This document shows positions 54,189 through 62,881 of a DNA stretch of 64,000 nt, one piece after another (the first letter of the stretch is position 1; every line of letters starts with the position of its first letter). A program made the translations under genes and the position numbers. This DNA comes from Rhodococcus sp. KBS0724. GTDB taxonomy: Bacteria; Actinomycetota; Actinomycetes; Mycobacteriales; Mycobacteriaceae. The stretch is from contig NZ_VCBX02000001.1 in assembly GCF_005938745.2 (NCBI RefSeq), forward strand, positions 639,501 through 703,500, given 5' to 3'. The notes below the pieces were generated by a model. It ran no database searches. It worked only from the letters and a program-made list of their open reading frames with translations, and was not told the origin of the DNA.

Positions 54189-56795
54189 TCAGAGTAGACG
54201 TAGCTCCCGTGCACGCGCGAGTGCTTCGCGTCGATTGTGGACCTCGAGTTTTCTGTACAGCGTGCGTACCTGCGTTTTGACCGTGTTGACGGAGATGAAG
54301 AGTGCGTGTGCCATCTCGGTCACACTGGCGTTGGATGCGATCAGATCAAGAACCTGTCTTTCTCGCTCGGTCAGGGTGACCAGGTTCAATTCGTTCGGAA
54401 ACGTCTCGCCTGGAGCAAGTTTCAGGAATCGCGCGAGCGCGCTCGATCCGGTGCCCGCGAGGGATTCGAGATGTTCGACATCGCGCAGCGAGATGGTCGA
54501 GAACGATCGCAGATTTCCGGTCTGGTCGGCGATGCTGCACGCATTGGACCAGGCTTCGGCGGCGCGGCGCGGCTCGTCCCCCCGAGAATGCGCGACGGCT
54601 TGAATCAGGAGGGCTTCCATCTGTGGACGTGGGTACGACTGTGCCGCCCAATCGAATTGGTGGCACAGTGCGATAGCGGATTCGTTCTGACCAGCCCGCT
54701 GATACAGGCGAGCGACGGAAACCAGTGTCCAGGGGTTGGCGGCTGGTTCGGTGATATCCGAGGACAGCGCCATTGCCAAGTTTCCGTCCCCGAGTGCGAG
54801 GGCGAGATCGATTTTTGTGGAGCGCAACAACGGTAGCGCAAACGAACCAGGTTTCAACTTTGTGGGGTTGTCGGAAATTGCCGTGCGCAGCAATGCGATA
54901 GCCGTTGCTTCTTCCCGGCAGGCGAGTGCGTACTGGCAGTGCGTGTAGAGAACAAACGCCCACAGTTCCTCGGTGGCGTTGGGTTCTCCGAGGGCTGCGA
55001 CGGCCTCATGTGCGTCGTCGAGGTCGAGGGTGCAGAGTGCAGTCAACGCGCGGGCGATCAGGCCTGGCGTTCGCACCATCGAGTGGAGCCACCCAAATGT
55101 ATTCGGGTGCTTGCGCTCGAGCCGGGACCATCCCTCGGACAGAGTAGGTTCCCCGACGATCGCCCAGTTCATTGCCACACCTCCCGCTGCGTTGCGGGCG
55201 ATGAAGTCGATGCCCTGTGATTCACCGCCCCAGTACGCCATGCGCATCTCGGTGGTGGATTCTGCGAACTGTCCGCTCAGTTGAAACGTGATTCCCCATT
55301 GCACACGCATCACCGGAAGTTGCGGGCTGACGTCGTCGGGGTTGATCTCGAGAGCGCGTCGGCTGATCTGGGCCAGGCGACGGGTCGTCTCGGCTGCCGG
55401 GCCGTAGTTTCCGGCGACGCGCAACATGATCGAGTGAACGCAGCCGACATTGAGCACGTCTCGTGCGTCCCGGCTTGCTCCGATCACTCGAAGTTCTTCG
55501 GCAGAGCGGGGCAGTGAGGTGATGGGCTTGGGGTTCTCGCCCGGATGCATTGTGAACAGATCACGCCCGGCCAATGCGACCGAACTCTTCTTCGCCGCTG
55601 CGGCCGGGATCTGTTGCAATGAGCGTCGTACGGTGTCGAAACTTTCGGAAAGCATTGCAATCCAATGATTTTCGATAATGCTGATGGCAAGGTCCCAATC
55701 GCAACCCTCGGTAGCGTACTTCAACGCCGACGCGTGGTGGCCGGAATCGAGCCGAAAGTGCGCCAGTGATGACAATTGCCGTGTCGAATCAAGTCCGAGC
55801 TGTGGCTGAGTTGCCATCAGTGACAAGCGAACTGCCGATGGGAGTTCCCAGGTTCCGTCGGTTCCGGTCTCGGTGCGCGAGAGTATCCCGGCCGACTCCA
55901 ATGCCAGTAGGCGTTCACGAATTCGATCGTGGGGTTCGCGCGGTGTGAAAAGGTGCGCTGCCGTGCTCACATCAATGGTTCGTGCAGTCGAGCAGGAGAC
56001 GAGGAAGTCGCGGTGGTCGGCGATGTCCGTGTTGTCGAGGATCGCGCGCCGGGTGTAGTCGTCGATCGCGATTTGCAGGTTCCGTTCGAGGAGTTGCTCT
56101 CGATCATTCTGTGCGGGAAGCGCTTTGACGACCTTGATTGCGGAGCGTACGAGAGCGGGTAGGCCCCCGGTCATAGTGGTGATCTTGTGGGCGTCGCCGG
56201 GAAAAGGGTTCGCCGCGGAGAGCGTCAGAAGGTTGGCGGTGTCGACCGAACTGAAGAGTAGGTCCTCGGCGCGGATCAATTCGTGATCTATTTCGAGGAA
56301 GTAGGGTTCGGCGAACAGGGAGAGTCCCGACAACGTCACGACAATGTCCAACTGGTGGCAGCGGGTCACCAGTTCGACAAGTTGTTCTTCGAGGTTGGGG
56401 TTCGAAATGAGATCCGGCCGAATCAATACCAGGAGAACTGGATTGGTGGCGGCGGAGAATGCCTCGACAAGGTCGGCGAACGGATCGCCGGACACGCCTG
56501 GGGCAACAATGCCGGACTTCGTGCACTGATGGAGGATGGTGTTGAGGTATTCCGCGGCGCTCGAACTGCGCTGGGGCGGGGGTACCCACACGAGGTCGTG
56601 GTCCGAGGTGTCGGAAGCGTCGCGCCAGGATGTCAGGAGATCGGATTTACCGTATCCGCGCGGGGCGCGCACGATTGTCAGTGGGGTTCGGCGATCCAAC
56701 TTCGCAAAGAGTGCTTGGCGGGGGAGCGATGTGGTGATGGCAGAGTGATCGCCGCCGTCGACAATGACAATTGAGTCCCCCTCCCGCCCCAACAT
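54189..56795 (-). CDS. large LuxR-family (LAL/MalT-like) regulator
   Basis: An 868-aa signal-transduction ATPase regulator. The P-loop is APRGYGKSDLL near residue 44. A long helical region with TPR-like repeats follows. The C-terminal LuxR HTH has LVTLTERERQVLDLIASNAS and SVNTVKTQVRTLYRKLEV. The P-loop is a variant of GxxxxGKS/T. The GTG/ATG start near 56795 is uncertain. Its targets are unknown; it stands alone between HIT and mutY. Confidence 0.9.
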   Translation of the reverse strand: MLGREGDSIVIVDGGDHSAITTSLPRQALFAKLDRRTPLTIVRAPRGYGKSDLLTSWRDASDTSDHDLVWVPPPQRSSSAAEYLNTILHQCTKSGIVAPGVSGDPFADLVEAFSAATNPVLLVLIRPDLISNPNLEEQLVELVTRCHQLDIVVTLSGLSLFAEPYFLEIDHELIRAEDLLFSSVDTANLLTLSAANPFPGDAHKITTMTGGLPALVRSAIKVVKALPAQNDREQLLERNLQIAIDDYTRRAILDNTDIADHRDFLVSCSTARTIDVSTAAHLFTPREPHDRIRERLLALESAGILSRTETGTDGTWELPSAVRLSLMATQPQLGLDSTRQLSSLAHFRLDSGHHASALKYATEGCDWDLAISIIENHWIAMLSESFDTVRRSLQQIPAAAAKKSSVALAGRDLFTMHPGENPKPITSLPRSAEELRVIGASRDARDVLNVGCVHSIMLRVAGNYGPAAETTRRLAQISRRALEINPDDVSPQLPVMRVQWGITFQLSGQFAESTTEMRMAYWGGESQGIDFIARNAAGGVAMNWAIVGEPTLSEGWSRLERKHPNTFGWLHSMVRTPGLIARALTALCTLDLDDAHEAVAALGEPNATEELWAFVLYTHCQYALACREEATAIALLRTAISDNPTKLKPGSFALPLLRSTKIDLALALGDGNLAMALSSDITEPAANPWTLVSVARLYQRAGQNESAIALCHQFDWAAQSYPRPQMEALLIQAVAHSRGDEPRRAAEAWSNACSIADQTGNLRSFSTISLRDVEHLESLAGTGSSALARFLKLAPGETFPNELNLVTLTERERQVLDLIASNASVTEMAHALFISVNTVKTQVRTLYRKLEVHNRREALARARELRLL

Positions 56796-56919
56796 CCGTG
56801 TGTCTCAATCCCCGCTGTGTTCGTACTTGCAATCTTCGGACCGACAGGCACGGGAAGATTGGGCAGAATGTCCAATTCTCCGCGCGCTTCCGAAATAGTA
56901 ACTGGTGCGGAGCATTGAT

Positions 56920-56938
56920 GCCCGAATTAGGGCAATTC
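56920..56938. promoter_or_regulatory. inverted repeat upstream of the LAL regulator
   Basis: CCGAATT (56920-56926) and AATTCGG (56932-56938) are perfect arms with 5 nt between, 125 bp before the LAL gene start. It could be an operator; a weak terminator for mutY is the alternative. Confidence 0.45.
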
Positions 56939-57080
56939 GGACAGAACTACCGTTGGAGGATGCGAACAGCACACCGATAATTCGGCCTCGACATGGGATT
57001 TTGTGCGAGAGTGGGAGGACGTAGGACCATAGCTCGAGATTCGCCGGCACTGTCGCTGCGAGTGAGCGTCCAGCCTGCCG

Positions 57081-58049
57081 TCAGCGGTTGCCCTCGCCGG
57101 CCAGCGCAAAGAGGCCGTCGTCGGTTTGTTCCACCAACCCGTCGACCAGCAGTGAATGCAGTGCGCGGTCGCGTTGACCTGGGTCGGTGAGCCAGACGAT
57201 ATCGAGCCGCGCACGTTCGACGGGGTGGTGACTGTCTCGGAGTACGGCCATCAACTTGCCGCGGACCTGGCGATCAGTGCCGGCGAATTTCTGCACCTTC
57301 TTCGGCGGACCGGTATGCGCAGGCTTTCCGGAGGTGACCCAAGCACAGTTGGGCAACGGGCAGCTGTCGCAGTTGGGCGTACGCGCTGTGCAGATCACAG
57401 CGCCGAGTTCCATGAGCGCAGCACTGTAGGTTGCCGCACGGGCGCGCGTTCGGGGCAACAGTGCGGCGACGTCCGCAAGATCGCGCGTGTTGGACGGATT
57501 GCCCGGCTCTGCGTTTCCGTGCACGGCGCGAGCAACAACGCGGCGAACGTTGGTGTCGACGACGGGAACTCGCTGACCGTAGGCAAAGCAGGCCACAGCG
57601 CGCGCAGTGTAGGAGCCGATACCCGGCAGCGACAGCAAAGTATCGACGTCGTTCGGGACTACATCGCCGTGTTCGGTAGCAAGGACGCCGGCGCACTCGT
57701 GCAGGCGCAGCGCGCGTCGTGGGTAACCGAGCTTGCCCCACGCCCGCAGCACCTCGGCTTGGCTCGACGCCGCCATTGCCGACGGAACCGGCCAGCGCCT
57801 GACCCACTCCTCCCAGATCGGGGCAACGCGAACCACTGGCGTCTGCTGGAGCATGATTTCGCTCATCAGGATCTGCCAGGCACTGACCCCGTCGCGTCGC
57901 CACGGAAGATCACGGGCCGTATCGGCGTACCACTTCAGCAGCACCGAAGATTCCACTGCCACTTTGACCGACACACTCCTCGAACCTGGATTATCTGGTC
58001 GGGACTGTGCGCCGACACTCGACACGACCTTATCGTTACGCTCCGACAT
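57081..58049 (-). CDS. mutY: A/G-specific adenine glycosylase
   Basis: Removes adenine mispaired with 8-oxoguanine. The 322-aa protein has the helix-hairpin-helix glycosylase core with the catalytic Glu in LMSEIMLQQTPVVRV and Asp in LPGIGSYTARAVACFAYGQR followed by VPVVDTNVRR. The four iron-sulfur Cys lie in CTARTPNCDSCPLPNCAW. The C-terminal MutT-like domain is short, as in mycobacterial MutY. The first about 28 residues are not family-like, so the true start may lie downstream. Confidence 0.94.
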   Translation of the reverse strand: MSERNDKVVSSVGAQSRPDNPGSRSVSVKVAVESSVLLKWYADTARDLPWRRDGVSAWQILMSEIMLQQTPVVRVAPIWEEWVRRWPVPSAMAASSQAEVLRAWGKLGYPRRALRLHECAGVLATEHGDVVPNDVDTLLSLPGIGSYTARAVACFAYGQRVPVVDTNVRRVVARAVHGNAEPGNPSNTRDLADVAALLPRTRARAATYSAALMELGAVICTARTPNCDSCPLPNCAWVTSGKPAHTGPPKKVQKFAGTDRQVRGKLMAVLRDSHHPVERARLDIVWLTDPGQRDRALHSLLVDGLVEQTDDGLFALAGEGNR

Positions 58050-58076
58050 CCACGACGCGCACCGGTCACAGAGACA

Positions 58077-58114
58077 AAGTGGGTGAGCGGTATCAAGAAC
58101 CGCTCACCCACCTT
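58077..58114 (-). terminator. terminator after the MHS transporter gene
   Basis: Arms gtgggtgagcgg (58079-58090) and ccgctcacccac (58100-58111) form a perfect 12-bp stem with a 9-nt loop, extended by AAG/CTT. On the minus strand it is followed by CTTTGT. Confidence 0.8.
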
Positions 58115-58151
58115 CAAGCGCGCGAGCGCGAGGCACGCAAGCTGCTGTCGA

Positions 58152-59513
58152 TCAGGACGCGTACTGCGCATCCGTTCGCGTTGCGGTCGACGCGGGCGTT
58201 GATGTTCCCGAGTATCGACGAACGATGACGTAGAGGCAGATCAGTCCGATCGCTCCGGCAGCGGCAAGGAATGAACCGACCTTCCAGGCATTGTCCGGAT
58301 TGCCGTTGATGAGCATCACCATGATCATCGGAGCAAAACCGCCGAGGATGGCGGAGATCTGATAGCCGAGCGACGCTCCCGAGAATCGGATCTCCGGCGG
58401 GAACAGTTCTGCGAAGAGTGTTCCCTGAGTGCCGGTTTGGAGCGACATCGCGACGACGCCGATAATCACGGCTACCGCGAACGGCCAGATCGTGTCCGGA
58501 CTGGAACCGGCGATCATCAGCCACATCGGGATGCCCCACAGCATCATCGCAGCGGTACCGAGACCGAAGACGAGCTTGCGGCCGTACAGATCGGAGAGGT
58601 AACCGGCCAGCGGAACCAGAGGAATCTGTATGGCGCAGGCAATCAGGATGTACGTCAGTACCGTTGATCGGGGAATATCCAGATACGTCGTCGCGAACTG
58701 TACCGAGCCGGTGATCATCGTGTAGAAGAAGATCACACCGATGGCATTGGCGCCTGCCGCGGCGAGAACCGTGCCCGGGTTCTTCTTGAGGACCTCGAGA
58801 ATGGGGGACTTGCGGACAACCGGTGATTCTGCGAGCTTCTCGGCAATGGCCTTGAATTCAGGTGTCTCCTCGAGATAGCGGTGAATGAGGAAGGCGACCG
58901 GGAGCATCACCAAACTGATCCAGAACGGGATGCGCCAGCCCCAGGCGAGGAACGAATCCGCGGCGAGAGTAGCTGTGAGAATGAGGAATACGATATTTCC
59001 GAGTACAACGCCGATCGGAACACCCAGTTGCGCAAAGCTTCCGAACAGTCCGCGGCGGTCGGCCGGGGCGTTCTCGGTTGCCAGCAGCACCGCACCGCCC
59101 CACTGCGCGCCAACGGCCAAGCCCTGGCAGATTCGCAGAGTGACCAGAATGGCCGGGGCCAGCCAGATCACATTGGTGTTGGGGACGAAGCCGACCAGTG
59201 ACGTGGCGATAGCCATCAGGACAACCGCGGCCACCAATACCGGCTTGCGGCCGTAGCGGTCACCGAAATGTCCGGCGAGGACGCCGCCGATGGGACGGGC
59301 GATGAAGCCGACTGCGACGGTGGCAAACGAACTCATTGCCGCAACCACCTCGCTGTCGGTGGCGAAGAACGTCGAGTTGAACACGAGTGCCGCAGCAGTC
59401 GCGTAGATGAAGAAGTCGTACCACTCCAGCGACGTGGAGATAGCGGCTGCGAAGGACGCGCGCCGAGACCTACCCTTGCGCTGCACCACGGATTCGGTGT
59501 TGTTGGTCATCAC
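58152..59513 (-). CDS. MFS transporter, metabolite:H+ symporter (MHS) type
   Basis: A 453-aa importer with 12 helices. It begins with SLEWYDFFIYATAAALVF, typical of the MHS (KgtP/ProP/shikimate) group. Loop motifs GVLAGHFGDRYGRKPVLVAA and LSDLYGRKLVFGL are clear. Such symporters take up carboxylic acids or betaines. It follows the acyl-CoA dehydrogenase by 22 bp, so it probably imports the pathway's acid substrate. Confidence 0.93.
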   Translation of the reverse strand: MMTNNTESVVQRKGRSRRASFAAAISTSLEWYDFFIYATAAALVFNSTFFATDSEVVAAMSSFATVAVGFIARPIGGVLAGHFGDRYGRKPVLVAAVVLMAIATSLVGFVPNTNVIWLAPAILVTLRICQGLAVGAQWGGAVLLATENAPADRRGLFGSFAQLGVPIGVVLGNIVFLILTATLAADSFLAWGWRIPFWISLVMLPVAFLIHRYLEETPEFKAIAEKLAESPVVRKSPILEVLKKNPGTVLAAAGANAIGVIFFYTMITGSVQFATTYLDIPRSTVLTYILIACAIQIPLVPLAGYLSDLYGRKLVFGLGTAAMMLWGIPMWLMIAGSSPDTIWPFAVAVIIGVVAMSLQTGTQGTLFAELFPPEIRFSGASLGYQISAILGGFAPMIMVMLINGNPDNAWKVGSFLAAAGAIGLICLYVIVRRYSGTSTPASTATRTDAQYAS

Positions 59514-59535
59514 GATTCACTCTCTGTGGGATCGT

Positions 59536-60762
59536 TCATTTGGGTTCGTTGAGGACTGGAGTTGCGGCGAATTCGGCGCGAGCGAGTGAGCGACGGTGAA
59601 CCTCGTCGGGGCCGTCCGCGATCTGCAGGAAGCGTGCCTGCGCGTACAGGACGGGAAGGATGGTGTCCTGCGACAGGCCGGCGCCGCCGAACACCTGAAT
59701 GGCGTTGTCGATGATGTCCTTGACTGTCAGCGGAACCAGAACCTTGGCTGCTGCAATGTCATGGCGCGCAGCCTTGTTCCCTTCGACGTCCATCCGCCAC
59801 GCGGCACGCAGAACGAGCAGTCGGGCGGCGTCCAGCTTGATCCTGGAATCCGCAAGGTTGGCCTGCACAACTCCGAGATCGGCGAGTGGGGACCCGAAAG
59901 CGACTCTGGTCCTTGCTCGTTCGGTCAGCAATGCGATTGCGCGCTCTGCCATGCCGATCAAACGCATGCAGTGATGAATGCGTCCTGGACCCAAGCGCGC
60001 CTGAGCGACTGCAAAACCCCGGCCGCGGGGGCCGAGGAGGTTTTCCTTGGGCATTCGAACACCGTCGAACACAATTTCGCCGTGTCCGCCCTCGTGTCGA
60101 TCGTCGAAGCCGAGAACCGTTGTGGAACGGACGATGTCAAGGCCTGGGGTGTCCATGGGAACCAATACGATGCTGTGGCGGCTACCGATCGGAGCATCGG
60201 GGTCGGTGACGCCCATGACCATGGCAACCTTGCAATCTCCGCGCAGAGCGGCGGTGGACCACCATTTGCGTCCCGTCAGGACCCACTCGTCGCCGTCCTC
60301 TGCGATGTCGAGACACACGTTGTTCGCGTCGGAACTTGCGACCTCGGGTTCGGTCATCGAGAAGCACGATCGGAAATCGCCGTTGAGAAGTGGAGTCAGC
60401 CACTCGGCTTTCTGTTGCTCGGTGCCGTAGAGATGGAGCAGTTCCATGTTCCCGGTGTCCGGGGGATTGCAGTTGACGGCTTCGGGACCGATCAACGGAC
60501 TCCACCCCGTCAATTCCGCCAATGGCGCGTATTCGAGGTTACTCAAACCGGCGCCCTCGCGGGCCGGAAGGAAGAGATTCCACAGGCCTGACTCCTTGGC
60601 CGTGGCCTTGAGTTCGGCCATGACCGGTGGCGCGCCCCAGTGGCTGGGGTCGGCCGCCAGTTGCCGTGCTGCAACAGCTTCGGCGGGCAGGACGTGCTCT
60701 TGCATGAAAGCTGTCAACTTTTGCTGCAGCTCTTTGACTTTCGGGCTGTATTCGAAATCCAC
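59536..60762 (-). CDS. acyl-CoA dehydrogenase (ACAD10/11-like)
   Basis: An FAD-dependent acyl-CoA dehydrogenase of 408 aa. It begins MDFEYSPKVKELQQKLTAFM, as in the ACAD10/11 group. It has CFSMTEPEVASSDANNV and the FAD region VFGGAGLSQDTILP. The C terminus IADGPDEVHRRSLAR is typical. It sits between the kinase-like and MHS transporter genes. In the ACAD10/11 and levulinate pathways, such enzymes act with an APH-type kinase on 4-hydroxyacyl-CoAs. Confidence 0.93.
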   Translation of the reverse strand: MDFEYSPKVKELQQKLTAFMQEHVLPAEAVAARQLAADPSHWGAPPVMAELKATAKESGLWNLFLPAREGAGLSNLEYAPLAELTGWSPLIGPEAVNCNPPDTGNMELLHLYGTEQQKAEWLTPLLNGDFRSCFSMTEPEVASSDANNVCLDIAEDGDEWVLTGRKWWSTAALRGDCKVAMVMGVTDPDAPIGSRHSIVLVPMDTPGLDIVRSTTVLGFDDRHEGGHGEIVFDGVRMPKENLLGPRGRGFAVAQARLGPGRIHHCMRLIGMAERAIALLTERARTRVAFGSPLADLGVVQANLADSRIKLDAARLLVLRAAWRMDVEGNKAARHDIAAAKVLVPLTVKDIIDNAIQVFGGAGLSQDTILPVLYAQARFLQIADGPDEVHRRSLARAEFAATPVLNEPK

Positions 60763-60801
60763 GTCGGTGGTTCCAATCTGGGGACGCGTCGCGCAAGAAG
60801 G

Positions 60802-61878
60802 TCAGCGACGCAGTTCGTGAACAGAGGAGGTGCAGGTCAGGTCGAGTGCACGCTGTAGAAGCGGGCCGACCATGTCGGCGACGTCGTCGAATCCTTCGCC
60901 GACAGTGTCACCCTGCGCGTGCCTGGCGTTGATGCCTTCGAGGATGACGGCAATCTTGAAGTCGGCGAACACCGTGTACCAGTCGATATCCGGGAGATCG
61001 GTGCCTCGACGTTCGGCATATCGTTCGAGTAGCGCAGCGCGGCTGGGGAATCCGTCCAACCGAGCGAGTCCGCGAGTGATCGGGTTGTCGACGGTTCCGG
61101 GCTGGTCCCAGAAGCTGAGCATGATGCCGACGTCGGCGAGTGTGTCTCCGAGCGTTGCCATCTCCCAGTCGAGGACGGCAACGATCTTGCCGGGGTCGGA
61201 ACGGGAGTAGAGAACGTTGTCGAGTTTGACGTCGCCGTGAACGATCCCCGGCAGGCACGTGGTGGGAACGGCCCGGCGAAGCTTGTCGAGGAGTACCGCG
61301 ACTTCGGGGCGGTCGGTGGTCCGAGAAGCGTCCCATTGCCTCGACCATCTACCCAGTTGTCGCTCGAGGTATCCGTCGGTTCTTCCGAAATCGTTGAGGC
61401 CCACTGAATTCGGATCCACCGAGTGGAGGTCTGCGAGGGTATCGGCAAAGGCGAGGCCGGCGCGTTCTCGATCGGCGGGAAGCAATGCGGCGGCAGATTC
61501 CGGGGTGCCGATGGAATTGCCGTCGATCAGTTCCATGAGGTAGAACGGCGCGCCGAGTACGTTTTCGTCCTGGCAGAGGAGAACTGCCTCCGGTACCGGA
61601 ACTGACGTGGACGCGAGAGCATCGATGACGGTGAATTCCCGGACCATGTCGTGAGCGCTCGGTAGAACGTGCCCGAATGGGGGACGGCGTAGTACCCAGG
61701 TGTTCGAGCCGTCGTCGACGCGGTAGGTGGGGTTGGATCGCCCACCGCTGATGAGCGAAGCCGCGAGCTGGCCGTCGATCCCATCTTCGAGATGCGTCGA
61801 CAGGTACGTGGAGAGTGCGTCGAGGTCGAGTCCGGAGACGAGGCGGCCTGCGTCGGAGGTCGATGAGGCAGCGGACAT
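60802..61878 (-). CDS. APH-type phosphotransferase (ACAD10/11 kinase-domain-like)
   Basis: A small-molecule kinase-fold protein of 358 aa. The catalytic loop is GIVHGDVKLDNVLY and the metal-binding motif is VAVLDWEMATLGDTLADVG, both matching the APH half of ACAD10/11 and LvaA-like kinases. The N-terminal SGGRSNPTYRVDDGSNTWVL is the nucleotide-binding region. The ATG at 61878 has AAGGAG 10 nt upstream. It heads the kinase-dehydrogenase-transporter operon. Resistance activity is unlikely from this context. Confidence 0.9.
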   Translation of the reverse strand: MSAASSTSDAGRLVSGLDLDALSTYLSTHLEDGIDGQLAASLISGGRSNPTYRVDDGSNTWVLRRPPFGHVLPSAHDMVREFTVIDALASTSVPVPEAVLLCQDENVLGAPFYLMELIDGNSIGTPESAAALLPADRERAGLAFADTLADLHSVDPNSVGLNDFGRTDGYLERQLGRWSRQWDASRTTDRPEVAVLLDKLRRAVPTTCLPGIVHGDVKLDNVLYSRSDPGKIVAVLDWEMATLGDTLADVGIMLSFWDQPGTVDNPITRGLARLDGFPSRAALLERYAERRGTDLPDIDWYTVFADFKIAVILEGINARHAQGDTVGEGFDDVADMVGPLLQRALDLTCTSSVHELRR

Positions 61879-61905
61879 TCGATGCACGCTCCTTCCAGTT
61901 GAAAC

Positions 61906-61929
61906 GCAGCCGAACGATCGTTCGGCTGC
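61906..61929. promoter_or_regulatory. perfect 24-bp palindrome, TetR operator
   Basis: Arms GCAGCCGAACGA (61906-61917) and TCGTTCGGCTGC (61918-61929) meet without spacer, 28 bp before the kinase-like gene. The core CGAACGATCGTTCG is the best copy of a motif that recurs at 62027-62044 and in part near 62780. Confidence 0.85.
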
Positions 61930-62026
61930 GGATTATCATCAACTGAACGATTGCCAATTGTCAACCATGGATAAACGCTGCACTTACTGCGAACATGCAC
62001 ACGGGGTGAGGGTGAGGAAACCACTT

Positions 62027-62044
62027 GCCAAACGATTGTTCGCC
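62027..62044. promoter_or_regulatory. second, imperfect copy of the TetR operator
   Basis: The 18 bases GCCAAACGATTGTTCGCC differ from the core of the palindrome at 61906-61929 at three positions. It lies in the same 259-bp region between the TetR stop and the kinase-like gene. Confidence 0.65.
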
Positions 62045-62137
62045 TGACAAGATGAGCCTTTCGTGACGCAGGTCTCACAGGTGGCGGAGGTGTGGATTCC
62101 GGTGAAACGCGCGCAGAGGCAGGATTGTTCGCGCTGG

Positions 62138-62725
62138 TCAGGCCGGTTCGACCATCGCGGTGGCCAAAGTGCAGTAGCGATCCGCAAGGTCCTGCGCGCT
62201 CAGCGGGCCGTCGGCACGCCACCACACACAGACCTGTTGCCCCATGTTGATAATGGCGCGAACGGCGTCTCGTGGATATTCGGTGCGGAAGGCGCCTTCT
62301 TCCACCCCGCGCTCGATGACGTCCCGGAAGATGTTTTCCTGCTCGTCGCGCAGTGCGACAACCAAGCGGTGCCCAGACTCGTCGAGGCTACGCAGTTCGG
62401 TTGCTCCGACAAGTGCGTCTTCGCGCCGCGTCGTGTGAAACATGACCCACGCGCGAACCAGTGCTTGCAGTTGGTCTTTCGGCTCTCCACCCGAACGCAG
62501 CAGTGCGCCACGCGTCATGCCGTGCGCATCGCGCAGTGCCTGGAGCATTATTTCCTGCAGGATTTCCTGCTTGGATTTGAAGTGGTGGTAGATGGATGCG
62601 ACTGTCAGATCGGCGCCGGCGGCGATGTCGCGCATGGATGTGCCGTGATAGCCGCGTTCGTTCATGTTTCGGACGGCAGAATCGAGAATGAGCTGCCGGA
62701 CTGCGGCAGTTTTTGCCACGCTCAT
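62138..62725 (-). CDS. TetR family transcriptional regulator
   Basis: A 195-aa regulator. The HTH includes GYHGTSMRDIAAGADLTVAS and IYHHFKSKQEILQEIML; the C-terminal domain shows the usual ligand-binding helices. The start at 62725 gives the normal N terminus; the frame runs to 62770. It stands between an enoyl-CoA hydratase gene and the kinase/dehydrogenase operon, with matching palindromes in front of the operon and a half-site before its own gene, so it probably controls all of them. Confidence 0.93.
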   Translation of the reverse strand: MSVAKTAAVRQLILDSAVRNMNERGYHGTSMRDIAAGADLTVASIYHHFKSKQEILQEIMLQALRDAHGMTRGALLRSGGEPKDQLQALVRAWVMFHTTRREDALVGATELRSLDESGHRLVVALRDEQENIFRDVIERGVEEGAFRTEYPRDAVRAIINMGQQVCVWWRADGPLSAQDLADRYCTLATAMVEPA

Positions 62726-62777
62726 TTTTCGATGCCCTCTCGTTCTGCGCGTCTTTCGGTATCCGGACACAGCGTAG

Positions 62778-62795
62778 TAGCCGAACGATCACGAG
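62778..62795. promoter_or_regulatory. half-site of the TetR motif in the divergent TetR/crotonase region
   Basis: AGCCGAACGATC near 62778 repeats the left arm of the 61906-61929 palindrome, followed by a degenerate right arm (GAGGTTCG). CTTATCGTTCGTTAATAAG at 62850-62868 carries another CGTTCG core inside a CTTAT/ATAAG repeat. Confidence 0.5.
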
Positions 62796-62881
62796 GTTCG
62801 ACGGGCAGCAAATCTGAGCCGTGAACAGTGAAAATTCAAATTTCGTGAGCTTATCGTTCGTTAATAAGAGGAGAATTGCTT

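Noticed and set aside
60802..61878. Aminoglycoside resistance reading of the APH-type gene
   Set aside because: The HGD/DWE context and the adjoining acyl-CoA dehydrogenase point to the ACAD10/11-like metabolic group.
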